Part shown: positions 7,931 to 16,698 of the stretch, piece by piece | How the letters are laid out: each line of letters begins with the position of its first letter | Numbering within the stretch: position 1 is the first letter of the stretch | From: JAJYUU01 sp036758685 | GTDB lineage: Bacteria; Actinomycetota; Actinomycetes; Streptosporangiales; Streptosporangiaceae | DNA length: 64,000 nt | NCBI GenBank assembly: GCA_036758685.1 | Contig: DAIOWC010000002.1 | Coordinates: 1-64,000 of the forward strand | Direction: 5' to 3' | Notes under the pieces: generated by a model | What the model was told of the DNA's origin: nothing | What the model saw: only the letters and a program-made list of their open reading frames with translations | The model's database searches: none | Position numbers and translations under genes: made by a program

Positions 7931-9376
7931 ATGGCACGTGACGGGCTTGGCGTTACGCCGCAGAGCGAGGACTTCGCGGCCTGGTACAACGACGTGGTCT
8001 TCCGCGCCGAGATGGTCGAGCGGGGACCGGTCCGCGGCAGCATGGTGATCAGGCCGTATGGGTACCGGATCTGGGAGCTGCTCCAGGCGGACCTGGATGG
8101 CCGGATCAAGGCCACCGGGCACCAGAACGCCTACTTCCCGCTGCTCTTCCCGCAGAGCTACATGGAGCGCGAGGCCGAGCACGTGGAGGGGTTCGCCCCC
8201 GAGCTATTCACAGTCACCCATGCGGGCGGCAAAGAACTGGAGGAGCCACTGGTCATCCGGCCGACATCGGAAACGATCATCGGCATGATGATGGCGAAGT
8301 GGATCAACTCGCACCGGGACCTGCCGCTGCTGCTGAACCAGTGGGCCAACGTGCTCCGCTGGGAAATGCGGCCGCGGATGTTCCTTCGCACCAGCGAGTT
8401 CCTGTGGCAGGAGGGCCACACCGCGCACGCCACCGCGGACGACGCGATCGCGGAGACGATGCTGGCGCTTGGCATCTACAACGACGTGGCCGTGCAGATC
8501 GGGGCCATGGGGACCGTGCCGGGCGAGAAGACGCCGCGCGAGCGGTTCGCCGGGGCCGAGCGCACGTTCACGATCGAGGCCATGATGCGTGACGGGCGCG
8601 CCCTGCAGGCCGGGACGTCGCACTTCATGGGGACCAGGTTTGCCTCGGCGTTCGGCATCACCTACACCGGCGAGAGCGGAGCGGCGGAGCTCTGCCACAC
8701 GACCTCATGGGGCATGAGCACCAGGATGATCGGCGGGCTGATCATGACCCACGGCGACGACAAGGGCCTTGTGCTGCCGCCGGCTGTGGCCCCGTACCAG
8801 GTGGTGATCGTCCCGATCGGCCGGGCCGAGGCGCCGCTGGACGCGGCCGCCGAACTGGCTGCCGGGCTCCAGCTCGCCGGGATCCGGGCGCATGTTGACG
8901 ACCGGCCGCAGCTGTCTCCCGGCTTCAAGTTCAACGACTGGGAGATGCGCGGCGTGCCGATCCGCCTCGAGCTCGGCCCGCGGGATCTGGCCGCTGGCAC
9001 CGCGCTGATGTCGCGCCGCCTGACGTACGGGCAGGCCGAAGGCGGCAAGGAGGCGATCCCGCTCGAGGCGGCGCCTGGCCTGCTGACCGCCGAGCTGGCC
9101 GCATTCCAGGCGATGCTGGCGCGCCGGGCCGCCGACTTCCGCGACGAGCACACGGCCGTCGTTGATACCTGGCCCGAGTTCGCCGCGGCCGTGGCGGTGG
9201 GCTGGGCGCTGGCGCTGCACTGCGGCGGCGAGGCTTGCGAGGATGAGATCAAGGCGCTGACCACTGCCAGCCCCCGCTGCATCCCGCTGGCTGGCGAGCC
9301 CGAGCAGGGCCCGTGCGTGCGCTGCGGCGGCCCGTCCGCCTACGGCAAGCGCGTGATCTTCGGCCGCGCCTACTGA
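7931..9376 (+). CDS. proS: proline--tRNA ligase (type 3, archaeal/eukaryal-like)
   Basis: Charges tRNA-Pro with proline in the cytosol. 481 residues, with class II motifs: RGSMVIRPYGYRIWE (motif 1 side), MFLRTSEFLWQEGHTAH (motif 2, about residues 154-170) and HTTSWGMSTRMIGG (motif 3). The anticodon-binding domain follows from PYQVVIVPIG, and the protein ends with a Cys-rich, Tyr-terminated tail (CGGEAC ... GPCVRCG ... GRAY), typical of the short ProS lacking the editing INS domain. A divergent promoter region of 141 bp separates it from the GNAT gene. Confidence 0.95.
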   Translation: MARDGLGVTPQSEDFAAWYNDVVFRAEMVERGPVRGSMVIRPYGYRIWELLQADLDGRIKATGHQNAYFPLLFPQSYMEREAEHVEGFAPELFTVTHAGGKELEEPLVIRPTSETIIGMMMAKWINSHRDLPLLLNQWANVLRWEMRPRMFLRTSEFLWQEGHTAHATADDAIAETMLALGIYNDVAVQIGAMGTVPGEKTPRERFAGAERTFTIEAMMRDGRALQAGTSHFMGTRFASAFGITYTGESGAAELCHTTSWGMSTRMIGGLIMTHGDDKGLVLPPAVAPYQVVIVPIGRAEAPLDAAAELAAGLQLAGIRAHVDDRPQLSPGFKFNDWEMRGVPIRLELGPRDLAAGTALMSRRLTYGQAEGGKEAIPLEAAPGLLTAELAAFQAMLARRAADFRDEHTAVVDTWPEFAAAVAVGWALALHCGGEACEDEIKALTTASPRCIPLAGEPEQGPCVRCGGPSAYGKRVIFGRAY

Positions 9377-9387
9377 GCGAGTGCCGC

Positions 9388-10620
9388 TCAGCCAGCGATA
9401 GTCGTGACGGCTCCGCCCTTGACCACGAACCGCAGGTTCTCCTCCGGCTTGATCAGGGCGGCGACATCGGCAAGCGGATTCCCGCGCACCACCAGGAGGT
9501 CCGCCAGCGCTCCCGGCTTCAGAGTGCCGAGCTGGCCGGCCATGCCGATGAGCCGGGCGCCGTCGCACGTCGCCGCCCGGAGTATGTCCGCGGGCTGCTG
9601 CACTCGGGCCCGCAGGGTGAACTCGAGCAACTGCGCCTCCTGCATCTCGGCCAGCAGATCAGTGCCGAACGCGATGCTCACGCCCGCGGCCGCAGCCCGC
9701 CCCAGCGCGGCCAGGCCCTCGTCGCGCACCTCGGCGATCTTGCGGTAGGACCGCTCGGCCAGGCCGAGTTCCCGCCCCCGGCTCGCCAGCTGCTCGTAGG
9801 TGATGAGGGTCGGGACGAGGAACACGCCCCGGTCGGCCATCAGCGCGGCGGTGTCGTCATCGATCAGGTTCCCGTGCTCGACGCAGCGAACACCGGCCAG
9901 GACCGCATGACTGATCGCCCGCGGGTGGTAGGCGTGGACGGTCACATACCGGCCGTGGTTGTCTGCTTCCTCGACTGCCGCGCGAAGCTCGTCCGCGCTG
10001 TACTGAACGTCCGAGATCTCGTCGTGCGGCGAGGCCACCCCGCCCGACACGCACATCTTGAGGTGCGACGCGCCCTTGCGGAACTCGTCCCTGGCCGCGA
10101 TCCGGACCGCGTCGACGCCGTCGGCGATCCGGGCGAAGCCGGGCCGGTGCTGGCACCAGGGAACATGGTCATCGTCCAGCCCGCGCGCGTCGCCGTGCCC
10201 GCCGGTTTGCGACAGCGCCTTGCCGCCGAAGAAGACTCGTGGTCCCTCGGCCAGGCCCTCGTCAATGGCTCGGGCCATGCCGTGATCGGCGCCGCCGACG
10301 TCGCGGACGGTCGTGAAGCCGCGCCGCAGCATCCGCCCGGCGGCGGCCAGCCCTCTGACGGTCGCGTATCCCGGCGTCCAGGACGTCATGTCCGCTGAAT
10401 CGAGGCTGGTGGCGGTCAGGTGCACGTGGGCATCGATCAGACCGGGCAGTACCGTCGCCGTCGCCGCATCGATGACCTGCGCTCCGCTGGGCTCAGGCGG
10501 CGCGCCCGTACTCGCCGCCGAGATCCGGTCGCCGGAGATCTCGATCCAGGCCGCCGGGGTCAGCTGCCCGGTTGCAGGCTCCAGCAGCCGGGCGTTGATG
10601 ATCTGCAGCGTTGCGGGCAC
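9388..10620 (-). CDS. metal-dependent amidohydrolase (imidazolonepropionase/prolidase-like)
   Basis: About 410 residues. It shows VLPGLIDAHVHL (metal HxH), VTVHAYH and GVRCVEHGNLID histidines, IAFGTDLL (catalytic Asp) and a C-terminal LKPGALADLLVVRGNPL, the hallmarks of the amidohydrolase superfamily close to Xaa-Pro dipeptidase/imidazolonepropionase-related cytosolic hydrolases. The start was set at GTG 10618-10620 because GGGAGG lies about 7 nt upstream and residues then begin with the beta-sandwich TLQIINARLLEP. Substrate unknown. Convergent with proS, 11 bp apart. Confidence 0.85.
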   Translation of the reverse strand: MPATLQIINARLLEPATGQLTPAAWIEISGDRISAASTGAPPEPSGAQVIDAATATVLPGLIDAHVHLTATSLDSADMTSWTPGYATVRGLAAAGRMLRRGFTTVRDVGGADHGMARAIDEGLAEGPRVFFGGKALSQTGGHGDARGLDDDHVPWCQHRPGFARIADGVDAVRIAARDEFRKGASHLKMCVSGGVASPHDEISDVQYSADELRAAVEEADNHGRYVTVHAYHPRAISHAVLAGVRCVEHGNLIDDDTAALMADRGVFLVPTLITYEQLASRGRELGLAERSYRKIAEVRDEGLAALGRAAAAGVSIAFGTDLLAEMQEAQLLEFTLRARVQQPADILRAATCDGARLIGMAGQLGTLKPGALADLLVVRGNPLADVAALIKPEENLRFVVKGGAVTTIAG

Positions 10621-10756
10621 GGCACGTCCTCCCGGCCTAGGTCGTCCTGACGCCTGGACGATATCGCCCCGCGGCCGGATGCCGGGCAGCCGGTCCGCGG
10701 GCCTGCGCTCCGGGCGGCTATCCGCCACCGCAGCCGCCCGGAGCGCGGTACCGCGG

Positions 10757-11338
10757 TCAGCCAGCCGGCCGGACGACCTCGTAGGTGACGAAGGTCAGGT
10801 TGTCCCCGAGGGTCCGGACATCGACAAGACGCAGGGGCTTCTTGTCGGTGGTCTCGCCGAAAAGGCGCTCGCCGGCGCCGAGCACGACCGGGTAGACCGT
10901 CAGCCGCAGCTCATCGACGAGGTCGTGCTCGAGAAGCGTGTGCGCGAGCTGGGTGCTCGCGTAGACGACGATGTCCCCGTCGATCTGCTGCTTCAGCCTG
11001 GCCACGGCGGCCACCACATCGCCGCTCAGGACCGTCGAGTTGCGCCACCTGGGCTCCTCGATGGTGGACGAAACAACGAACTTGGGCATGCCGTTCAGCC
11101 TGTCCGCCCACGCGCCGGTCCGGGACTCCCAGCGCGCGGCGAACCACTCATCGCTCCGGCGGCCGAGCAGCAGGGCCTGCGTCGCCATCGCCTCGTCGGT
11201 TTCGATCTTGAACCACTCCTCGCGGTCCTTGTCGCTGGTCTCCAGGAACCAGCCGCCGCGCTTAAAGCCCTCATCGCCCATCGGATCCTGGACGACTCCA
11301 TCGAGCGAGACGTTCTCGCTAATGATGATCTTTCCCAT
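10757..11338 (-). CDS. RibD C-terminal/dihydrofolate-reductase-like protein
   Basis: 193 residues beginning KIIISENVSLDGVV and containing LLGRRSDEWFA and DELRLTVYPVVLGAGERLF, the conserved strand and loop pattern of the RibD_C/DHFR-like NADPH reductases. These stand-alone actinobacterial proteins are not known to be true dihydrofolate reductases. A second, weaker paralogue is at 17868-18440. Divergent from the VOC gene over 158 bp. Confidence 0.85.
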   Translation of the reverse strand: MGKIIISENVSLDGVVQDPMGDEGFKRGGWFLETSDKDREEWFKIETDEAMATQALLLGRRSDEWFAARWESRTGAWADRLNGMPKFVVSSTIEEPRWRNSTVLSGDVVAAVARLKQQIDGDIVVYASTQLAHTLLEHDLVDELRLTVYPVVLGAGERLFGETTDKKPLRLVDVRTLGDNLTFVTYEVVRPAG

Positions 11339-11496
11339 GACGGGATCACCTCCGGTTGTTAGCTGCTGCTGATACAGACACCGCGACCGCCGGAAACCGG
11401 GCGCGGCGCGCGGTCAACCGGGGCAGAAATGGCGTGTGGTTGCGACAATGCGTAGATTCACCGACTTGACTGCCCCGCGACGAAGGAGTCAGCGCA

Positions 11497-12276
11497 GTGG
11501 GAAACCCAGTCGTGCATTTCGAGGTTGGCGCTGCGGACGCCGGGCCGCTGGTTGCGTTCTACGGAGAGCTATTCGGGTGGGGCCTTGAAGGCTTCGCCGG
11601 GAGCGGCTACACGATGGCGGACACTCGCGGCGGCGAGGGCATCAATGGCGGAATCGGCCGCAGCCAGACGGGCGAGCCATGGTCGGCGTTCTACGTTGAG
11701 GCGGAGGACCCGCAGGTGATGCTCGACAAGGCCAGTGCGCTCGGCGGTACGACCGTCATGCCGGTTACCGACTTCGGCGGGGCCGTGACCATTGCCATGT
11801 TCACCGACCTCGATGGGCTGCTGGTCGGGCTGGTGAAGGCGCCCGCGGTATCGGCCGAGGACGACGAGCCGGCGCCGTCGGAGGGGTCGGGAGCCCCGGT
11901 CACGTGGTTCGAGATCCTCGGGTCAGACCCGGCGCGAACTCAGCAGTTCTATGCGGATCTCTTCGGCTGGACGATAGAGGTCAGCGGTGCCCCTGCCTAC
12001 GCGGTGGCCAACACGGGCACCGAGCGCGGCATCATGGGCGGGATCGGCGGGGGCGAGGCGTCTCGCTGGACGATCACCTACGCGCGAGTGGCCGACGTCG
12101 ACCAGACACTCGGCCGCGTCGAGGCGCTCGGCGGGTCGGTCATCTCCGATCCAGGGCTGGACGCGCTCAAGAAGGCCTCGCGCACTGCCCGGTACGACGG
12201 CGTTGACGACGGGATGAAGACCGCGGTGTTCCGCGACCCGGCGGGCAATGCCTTCGGCATCTTCCAGGACGCCTAA
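11497..12276 (+). CDS. VOC family protein with two glyoxalase-like domains
   Basis: 259 residues made of two repeated halves: VVHFEVGAADAGPLVAFYGELFGWGLE and VTWFEILGSDPARTQQFYADLFGWTIE, each about 120 residues. This is the paired vicinal-oxygen-chelate fold seen in actinobacterial antibiotic-hydroxylase-like (CFP30B/27 kDa antigen) proteins. GTG start with AAGGAG about 9 nt upstream. Role (glyoxalase, bleomycin-type binding or dioxygenase) is not decided by sequence. Confidence 0.88.
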   Translation: MGNPVVHFEVGAADAGPLVAFYGELFGWGLEGFAGSGYTMADTRGGEGINGGIGRSQTGEPWSAFYVEAEDPQVMLDKASALGGTTVMPVTDFGGAVTIAMFTDLDGLLVGLVKAPAVSAEDDEPAPSEGSGAPVTWFEILGSDPARTQQFYADLFGWTIEVSGAPAYAVANTGTERGIMGGIGGGEASRWTITYARVADVDQTLGRVEALGGSVISDPGLDALKKASRTARYDGVDDGMKTAVFRDPAGNAFGIFQDA

Positions 12277-12322
12277 TTACGGAGCCAGGGGCTCGCTGGC
12301 GACCTCGATGCCTGCCGACTTC

Positions 12323-12916
12323 TTACCAGACGAGCGGGACCATGCGCTTGTGCTGCGCGGTGTAGCTGCGATACCGGTCACCGACGGTTGCCAGGAGCGC
12401 GTGCTCTTCGACGCGAATGCGCCACAGCAGCGGCGTGAGCGTCAGCAGGGTCACGCCGATCAGGGCGAGCCAGTTCGCGGAGGCTAGGCCCGCGCCGACC
12501 GAGGCCAGAAGGATCCCGGTGTAGCTCGGATGGCGGAGCAGTCGGTACGGGCCGGAGGTGATCACCGGCTGGTCGGAGCTGACCATGACGGTGTGCGTGA
12601 AGTACTCGCCGAGAACCTTGAACGACCAGCCGCGCAGCACCAGCCCGCCCAGCAGGATCACGATCCCGACAGCGCACCAAACGGCTCCGGGCCGCAACTG
12701 GGCAGAGGGGACCAGGTGTGTCGCCAGGTAAGGAAAGCCGAAGGTGGCGAGCAGGCAGGCGATCATGGTGATCCTCCAGGCGGCCCCGTCGACCTTGGTC
12801 GGGCCATCGGATCGCCGTTCCTGGGAGATCTGGCTGAGCTCCATCACTCCCCAGGCCTGAACGATGACCAGCAGGATTAAGCCCGCGATGTGATGGGTGG
12901 CAAAGTAGGGTTCCAT
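12323..12916 (-). CDS. isoprenylcysteine carboxyl methyltransferase (ICMT)-family membrane protein
   Basis: 197 residues with about 5 hydrophobic segments (residues about 10-30, 48-70, 78-97, 140-160). The family C-terminal signature is present: TSGPYRLLRHPSYTGILL ... RIRVEEHALLATVGDRYRSY, the SAM-binding RHPxYxG and E residues of ICMT/PEMT-like methyltransferases. It starts 4 nt after the tetR stop, so it is the second gene of a tetR operon and probably repressed by that TetR. Bacterial members methylate small lipids or unknown substrates. Confidence 0.85.
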   Translation of the reverse strand: MEPYFATHHIAGLILLVIVQAWGVMELSQISQERRSDGPTKVDGAAWRITMIACLLATFGFPYLATHLVPSAQLRPGAVWCAVGIVILLGGLVLRGWSFKVLGEYFTHTVMVSSDQPVITSGPYRLLRHPSYTGILLASVGAGLASANWLALIGVTLLTLTPLLWRIRVEEHALLATVGDRYRSYTAQHKRMVPLVW

Positions 12917-12919
12917 CTC

Positions 12920-13567
12920 TTACTCCTTGATGTCTGTGGCTGGCTGCGTGGCCCGCTCGAACAGCGCCACGAGGTGAGCGCCATAGGCCTCTAGGTCCAT
13001 GTCCGGATTGGCCGCGTACTGGGTCAGCAGGTCGTCCAGCGCGGCCTTCATGACCGTGGCGATCACTCGGGGGTCGAAGGAACCGAGGCCGCCGTCCGCC
13101 TGGCCGTGCTCCAGCACGTGCGTGACGATCTCGATGTCGCGCGCGCGGGCGTCGAATTCCGGGCTCGGCAGCCCCGACTCGTCCCTGAAGTTGTTGTAAA
13201 TGCCGACCAGGGCGAGCAGCTGATGGGACAGAGCCCGGTAGCAGCCAATCCACCCGGTGATGTACGGCGCGATGAACCGCTCGGGGTGCTGCACGGGGTC
13301 GGCGGCGAGCAGCCGCGGCTCCAGGTACTCACTCATCGAAGCGAGCACGTCGGCGATGACCGCGCGGATCAGGTCATCCTTGGCGGCGAAGTGGTAGGTC
13401 ACCACTCCCTTGCTGACCCCGGCACGGCGCGCTACTTCCGCCACGGAGGCGCGGGCGAAGCCCACCTCGACGATCGCGTCGATCGCACAGGCGACCAGCT
13501 GATCACGCCGCTTGATCTGCGTGAACGTGCTCGCCGCGCCTGCTGGAGCGGTACTGTTAGTACGCAT
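12920..13567 (-). CDS. TetR family transcriptional regulator
   Basis: 215 residues. N-terminal HTH: RRDQLVACAIDAIVEVGFA then VAEVARRAGVSKGVVTYHFA (about residues 20-66), matching AcrR/TetR repressors. The C-terminal ligand domain is helical. It is followed at 4 nt by the ICMT-family gene. A perfect 13-bp inverted repeat lies 5 bp upstream of its ATG, so autorepression of tetR-ICMT is likely. Confidence 0.92.
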   Translation of the reverse strand: MRTNSTAPAGAASTFTQIKRRDQLVACAIDAIVEVGFARASVAEVARRAGVSKGVVTYHFAAKDDLIRAVIADVLASMSEYLEPRLLAADPVQHPERFIAPYITGWIGCYRALSHQLLALVGIYNNFRDESGLPSPEFDARARDIEIVTHVLEHGQADGGLGSFDPRVIATVMKAALDDLLTQYAANPDMDLEAYGAHLVALFERATQPATDIKE

Positions 13568-13571
13568 GATG

Positions 13572-13599
13572 CGAGATTAGTACGAGCGTACTAATCTCG
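13572..13599. promoter_or_regulatory. TetR operator: perfect 13-bp inverted repeat
   Basis: CGAGATTAGTACG, 2-nt centre AG, then CGTACTAATCTCG: 26 of 26 arm bases are complementary. It lies directly in front of the tetR start codon (ATG 13565-13567 on the minus strand). An additional half-site TTAGTACG occurs inside the first codons (13557-13564). Size and position fit a dimeric TetR repressor binding two turns apart. Confidence 0.85.
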
Positions 13600-14098
13600 T
13601 CAAGGATCCTTCCCGCCCCGCGGTATCCCGAGCGCGGCACGGTACGTCTCGGCGTAGCCATCGAAGCGGGCCAGGCACCCGGTGAGCTGATCGCATACCT
13701 GCCGGAACGAGGCCTCGACCGACGACAGGATCCTCAGCACGCGCGAGTCAGAGCGCCAGTCGGAATGATCGTTGAGCGCCATCGGATCCAGCCGCGTCGG
13801 CATTGAGCGGAACGAAACTAGCGTGGGCCCGCGCTACCTCGTCCCGGACTCGGGCCCGGCCGAGCTCGGCGGACAGTCGGCGCTCGTCCTCGGCCCGCTC
13901 GTCCTCGGTCAGCGACCAGCCCGAGCTGCCGGCGAAGCTGGTGGCACGCGCCCACCCCCTGGCCTCGAAGTCCAGCAGGCTCTCCCGCGTGGCCCCGGGG
14001 TCGAGTCCGAACCGGCTGGCAATGCGCGATGCGGTCGGGAAGGCGAGTACCCGGATCCCGTGCACCGCCAGGTCCTCGGGGTCCGACGGGCGGGTCAC
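13600..14098 (-). pseudogene. eroded MarR/winged-helix-like regulator, internally deleted
   Basis: Two overlapping frames carry successive parts of one protein. The first (14098 down to about 13805) reads GIRVLAFPTASRIASRFGL ... LDFEARGWARATSF ... SGWSLTEDERAEDERRLSAE ... HASFVPLNA; the second (from about 13803) resumes PTRLDPMALNDHSDWRSDSR ... LARFDGYAETYRAALGIPRGG. From memory, intact actinobacterial homologues have FLAACTRWQ-like residues at the junction and an extra WVDGxxxDSCHxVW block before LGIPRG; both are missing. So two deletions, one frameshifting, appear to have broken it. It overlaps the upstream HTH gene by 4 nt. Confidence 0.65.
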
Positions 14099-14490
14099 GG
14101 CCCGTCTCGTCTCTCGACTCGGCCGGCGACCCGGTCAAATCTCTGCTGCGCTCCCTGGGCCGATGCCAGGCCCATGGCGCGGGAAATCCGCGGCCAGGAC
14201 AGGCCGGCCGACCGCGCCGTCAGCAGCATGGCCGCCTCGATCTGATCCATCTCGGCCCGGGCCGCGGGCAGCAGGGCCAGCGCTGCGAGCAGGGCTTCCT
14301 CCCCGATGTCGCCGGTGCTCGCGCGCCAGAGAGCCCAATGGACCAGGTCAGCAGCCGCGGGCGGCTGCCGCGCGGGCAGCCACGGCGGCCGCGGCAGGGA
14401 GGCGGCGCCAGCGTGCAGCAACTGCCCGCGTGCCTGGCTCTCCCGCGCGCCCGCGGCCTGATCAGCGTCGGGGTGCTCCATGTCGGCCAC
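14095..14490 (-). CDS. small HTH-like DNA-binding protein
   Basis: 131 residues. The C-terminal part AAMLLTARSAGLSWPRISR followed by AMGLASAQGAQQRFDRV is a helix-turn-helix typical of small actinobacterial proteins paired with winged-helix regulators. GTG start at 14488-14490 or ATG at 14479-14481. Its stop overlaps the broken downstream regulator by 4 nt. Tandem TCAAC-N5-GTTG elements lie 10-38 bp upstream. Function unknown; no ligand domain visible. Confidence 0.65.
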   Translation of the reverse strand: MADMEHPDADQAAGARESQARGQLLHAGAASLPRPPWLPARQPPAAADLVHWALWRASTGDIGEEALLAALALLPAARAEMDQIEAAMLLTARSAGLSWPRISRAMGLASAQGAQQRFDRVAGRVERRDGP

Positions 14491-14499
14491 GCTGGCCTA

Positions 14500-14528
14500 T
14501 CAACTATTCGTTGTCAACTTAGTGTTGA
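14500..14528 (-). promoter_or_regulatory. tandem dyads / possible promoter before the HTH gene
   Basis: Two copies of a short dyad, TCAAC-N5-GTTGT and TCAAC-N5-GTTGA, abut each other at the end of the MFS gene. On the minus strand the sequence contains TTGACA (a consensus -35) within AGTTGACAACGAATAG. It is AT-rich against its surroundings and sits just upstream of the HTH start, suggesting an autoregulated promoter. Confidence 0.5.
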
Positions 14529-15815
14529 TACTGACAGGCCGGCGGACTCCTCGCCCCGGGCTGGCTCCGCGTAGGCCTCCGCGACGGTGGCGCGGCTGAA
14601 GACCCGCCAGGTGACTGCCGAGACGACGACCGCGACGACGAAGCCAACCCAGTACGGTGCCGTCAGCCCGAAGTTGGTGGCGATCACGCCGCCGAGCACG
14701 GCCCCGATGCAGTTGCCGCCCGCCGCGATGAACAGGCTCGTGCTGGCGACCCGGCCGAGCATCTCCGGCGGGGTCAGCCGCTGCCGCAGCGAGTTGCTGA
14801 CGATCGTCCACAGGGCGCCGTGGATCCCGAACGCGAACAGCATGAAGCCGACCACGTAGCTGCTGCGCGACGTCGCCAGGGCGAGGTGCAGTCCCGCCTC
14901 GATCAGCAGGCCGATCCGGATCGTCCAGGTCGCCGTCACCTTCCTGATGAGCCAGTCCCCGCACGCCGACCCGAGCAGTCCGCCGACCGCCAGGCAGGTG
15001 AACAGCGCCCCGTAGCCGACCGGCCCCAGGTGGAGCCGTTCCTTGACGAGGAGAACCAGTACCGCGGTCGCGGCCACCAGAGTCAGGTTCAGCAGCCCGA
15101 TGAGCACGGTCATCGTCCGCAGCACCCGCTGGCCTGCCAGCCACCGGAACCCGTCGGCCAGCTCGGCCAGGACCGGGTGCGCTCCCGGCTTCGGATCGCC
15201 CGCGGCCCCGGCGTGCGTCGCCCGGTAGGACCCGGCGACCAGGCCGACGAGGACAGCGCTGGCGGCATACGTTGCCGCGTTGACGAAGAACGGGACGCAC
15301 GCCGCCACGACAAACAGGAATCCGCCGAGCGGCCCGGCGATCATCTGCTGCATGAGGGTGGTGCCGCCCACGAGCCAGCCGTTCGCGCGCTCCAGGCGCT
15401 CGCGGGGCACGACGGCGGGAATCATGGCCTGGCTCGCCGACCGGAAGATGACCTCGCCCGAGTTCGTGACGAAGAGCACGGCATCGAGCAGGGCGATGCC
15501 GGCTCGCCCGGTGAGCAAGGCGGTGGCGAGGACCGCCATGGCCCCGACGCGGATCCAGTCGATCGCCACCATCAGCCGGCGCCGGTCGACCCGGTCCACA
15601 AGGACGCCGCCCGGCAGCGCGAAGAGGAGCCAGGGTACCCACGCCACGCCGGCCGTGGCCGACACGATCAGCGGGCTCCGGGTGTGCTCCGCGACAAAGA
15701 GCGGGGCCGCGATCGTGGCGAGGCCGGTGCCCAGAGCGGACGTCGTGCTGGCCGTCCAGAGCTTCGCGAACCGCCAGCCCAGGTTCTCGGCCGCCGGGCC
15801 ACATCGCTCCGCCAC
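14514..15815 (-). CDS. MFS transporter
   Basis: About 433 residues with 10-12 hydrophobic segments. N-terminal LGWRFAKLWTASTTSALGTG and the loop PGGVLVDRVDRRRLMVAID (MFS motif A region) match the MFS_3 / macrolide-exporter-like group. GTG at 15813-15815 was taken as start; the frame is open to a TTG at 15863 without a ribosome site. The stop codon lies inside the dyad region that precedes the HTH gene. Substrate unknown. Confidence 0.82.
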   Translation of the reverse strand: MAERCGPAAENLGWRFAKLWTASTTSALGTGLATIAAPLFVAEHTRSPLIVSATAGVAWVPWLLFALPGGVLVDRVDRRRLMVAIDWIRVGAMAVLATALLTGRAGIALLDAVLFVTNSGEVIFRSASQAMIPAVVPRERLERANGWLVGGTTLMQQMIAGPLGGFLFVVAACVPFFVNAATYAASAVLVGLVAGSYRATHAGAAGDPKPGAHPVLAELADGFRWLAGQRVLRTMTVLIGLLNLTLVAATAVLVLLVKERLHLGPVGYGALFTCLAVGGLLGSACGDWLIRKVTATWTIRIGLLIEAGLHLALATSRSSYVVGFMLFAFGIHGALWTIVSNSLRQRLTPPEMLGRVASTSLFIAAGGNCIGAVLGGVIATNFGLTAPYWVGFVVAVVVSAVTWRVFSRATVAEAYAEPARGEESAGLSVSTLS

Positions 15816-15903
15816 GGCAAGGACGCTACCCGAGGGCGGCTGATGGCCGGGCCGGCGATACAAGAGACAATCAGCGTGAAGGCCACAACGTCGCAGGAGT
15901 CAG

Positions 15904-16698
15904 ATGAGCACGGAAAGCCACGGTCCGGCGTCCGGCCATGATCAGGTCCGCCCGCTCCTGGACCGGTTCACCGCCGACATCGGCCGCGTTGTCCGGCTGA
16001 CCGCGCTCTGGGCGCATGGCTCGCTTGCGCTCGGGGATTTCCAGCCGGGGCGCAGCGACCTGGATCTGATCGCGCTTGTCGGGGAACCGGTCAGCGACCA
16101 GCAGCGGCAGGAGCTTCAGCTGGTCCACGAGGCCCTGGCCGCGGACGAGCCGCTGGCGGAACTGCTGCACTGCACGTACGTGGCCGCCGCCGAGCTGGCC
16201 GACGTCAGCCGGGTTCATGCGACCTGGGCGATGAGCGAGATGTTCGACCGGCGGGTCTCGGTCCTGAGCCGGCGCGAGCTGCAAGCCGGCGGGCTGGCCC
16301 TGTACGGCCCGGACCCGCGCGAGGTCGTGCCGCCGGTTTCTGACCGCCAGCTGGCGGACTATGTCCGCGCCGACCTCAGCGATTTCTGGCATCCGCGAAC
16401 CGAGGTCCCACACCTCTGGCTGCGCGAGGTCTGGGTCGACCTCGGCTTCCTGACCCTCGCGCGCGCCAGCGTGACCCTGCAGGATGGCCGGCTCATCAGC
16501 AAGCGCGAGGCCTTTGACGTCCTCGGACGGCTCGGCGCCCCGGCCGACGTCGTCCGCGACATCTACCAGCGCCGATACGACGCGCAGCCGCCGCCGGTCG
16601 GGGACAGCTGGCGGACCCGGCGCGGGGAGCTGGCGCGCTCCTTCGTCCGCCAGGGCATCGAGCGCGTGCTGGCCGCTACGGCTGACTCGGATCGGTAA
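15904..16698 (+). CDS. nucleotidyltransferase (aminoglycoside adenylyltransferase-like)
   Basis: 264 residues. LWAHGSLALGDFQPGRSDLDLIA is the Pol-beta nucleotidyltransferase signature GS-x9-DxD, here about residues 37-58. A helical C-terminal domain follows (DUF4111-like in ANT(3'')/AadA proteins). It could adenylylate aminoglycosides or another small molecule; sequence alone does not decide. Divergent from the MFS gene; the 3' end overlaps the AMP nucleosidase 3' end by 23 bp. Confidence 0.8.
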   Translation: MSTESHGPASGHDQVRPLLDRFTADIGRVVRLTALWAHGSLALGDFQPGRSDLDLIALVGEPVSDQQRQELQLVHEALAADEPLAELLHCTYVAAAELADVSRVHATWAMSEMFDRRVSVLSRRELQAGGLALYGPDPREVVPPVSDRQLADYVRADLSDFWHPRTEVPHLWLREVWVDLGFLTLARASVTLQDGRLISKREAFDVLGRLGAPADVVRDIYQRRYDAQPPPVGDSWRTRRGELARSFVRQGIERVLAATADSDR

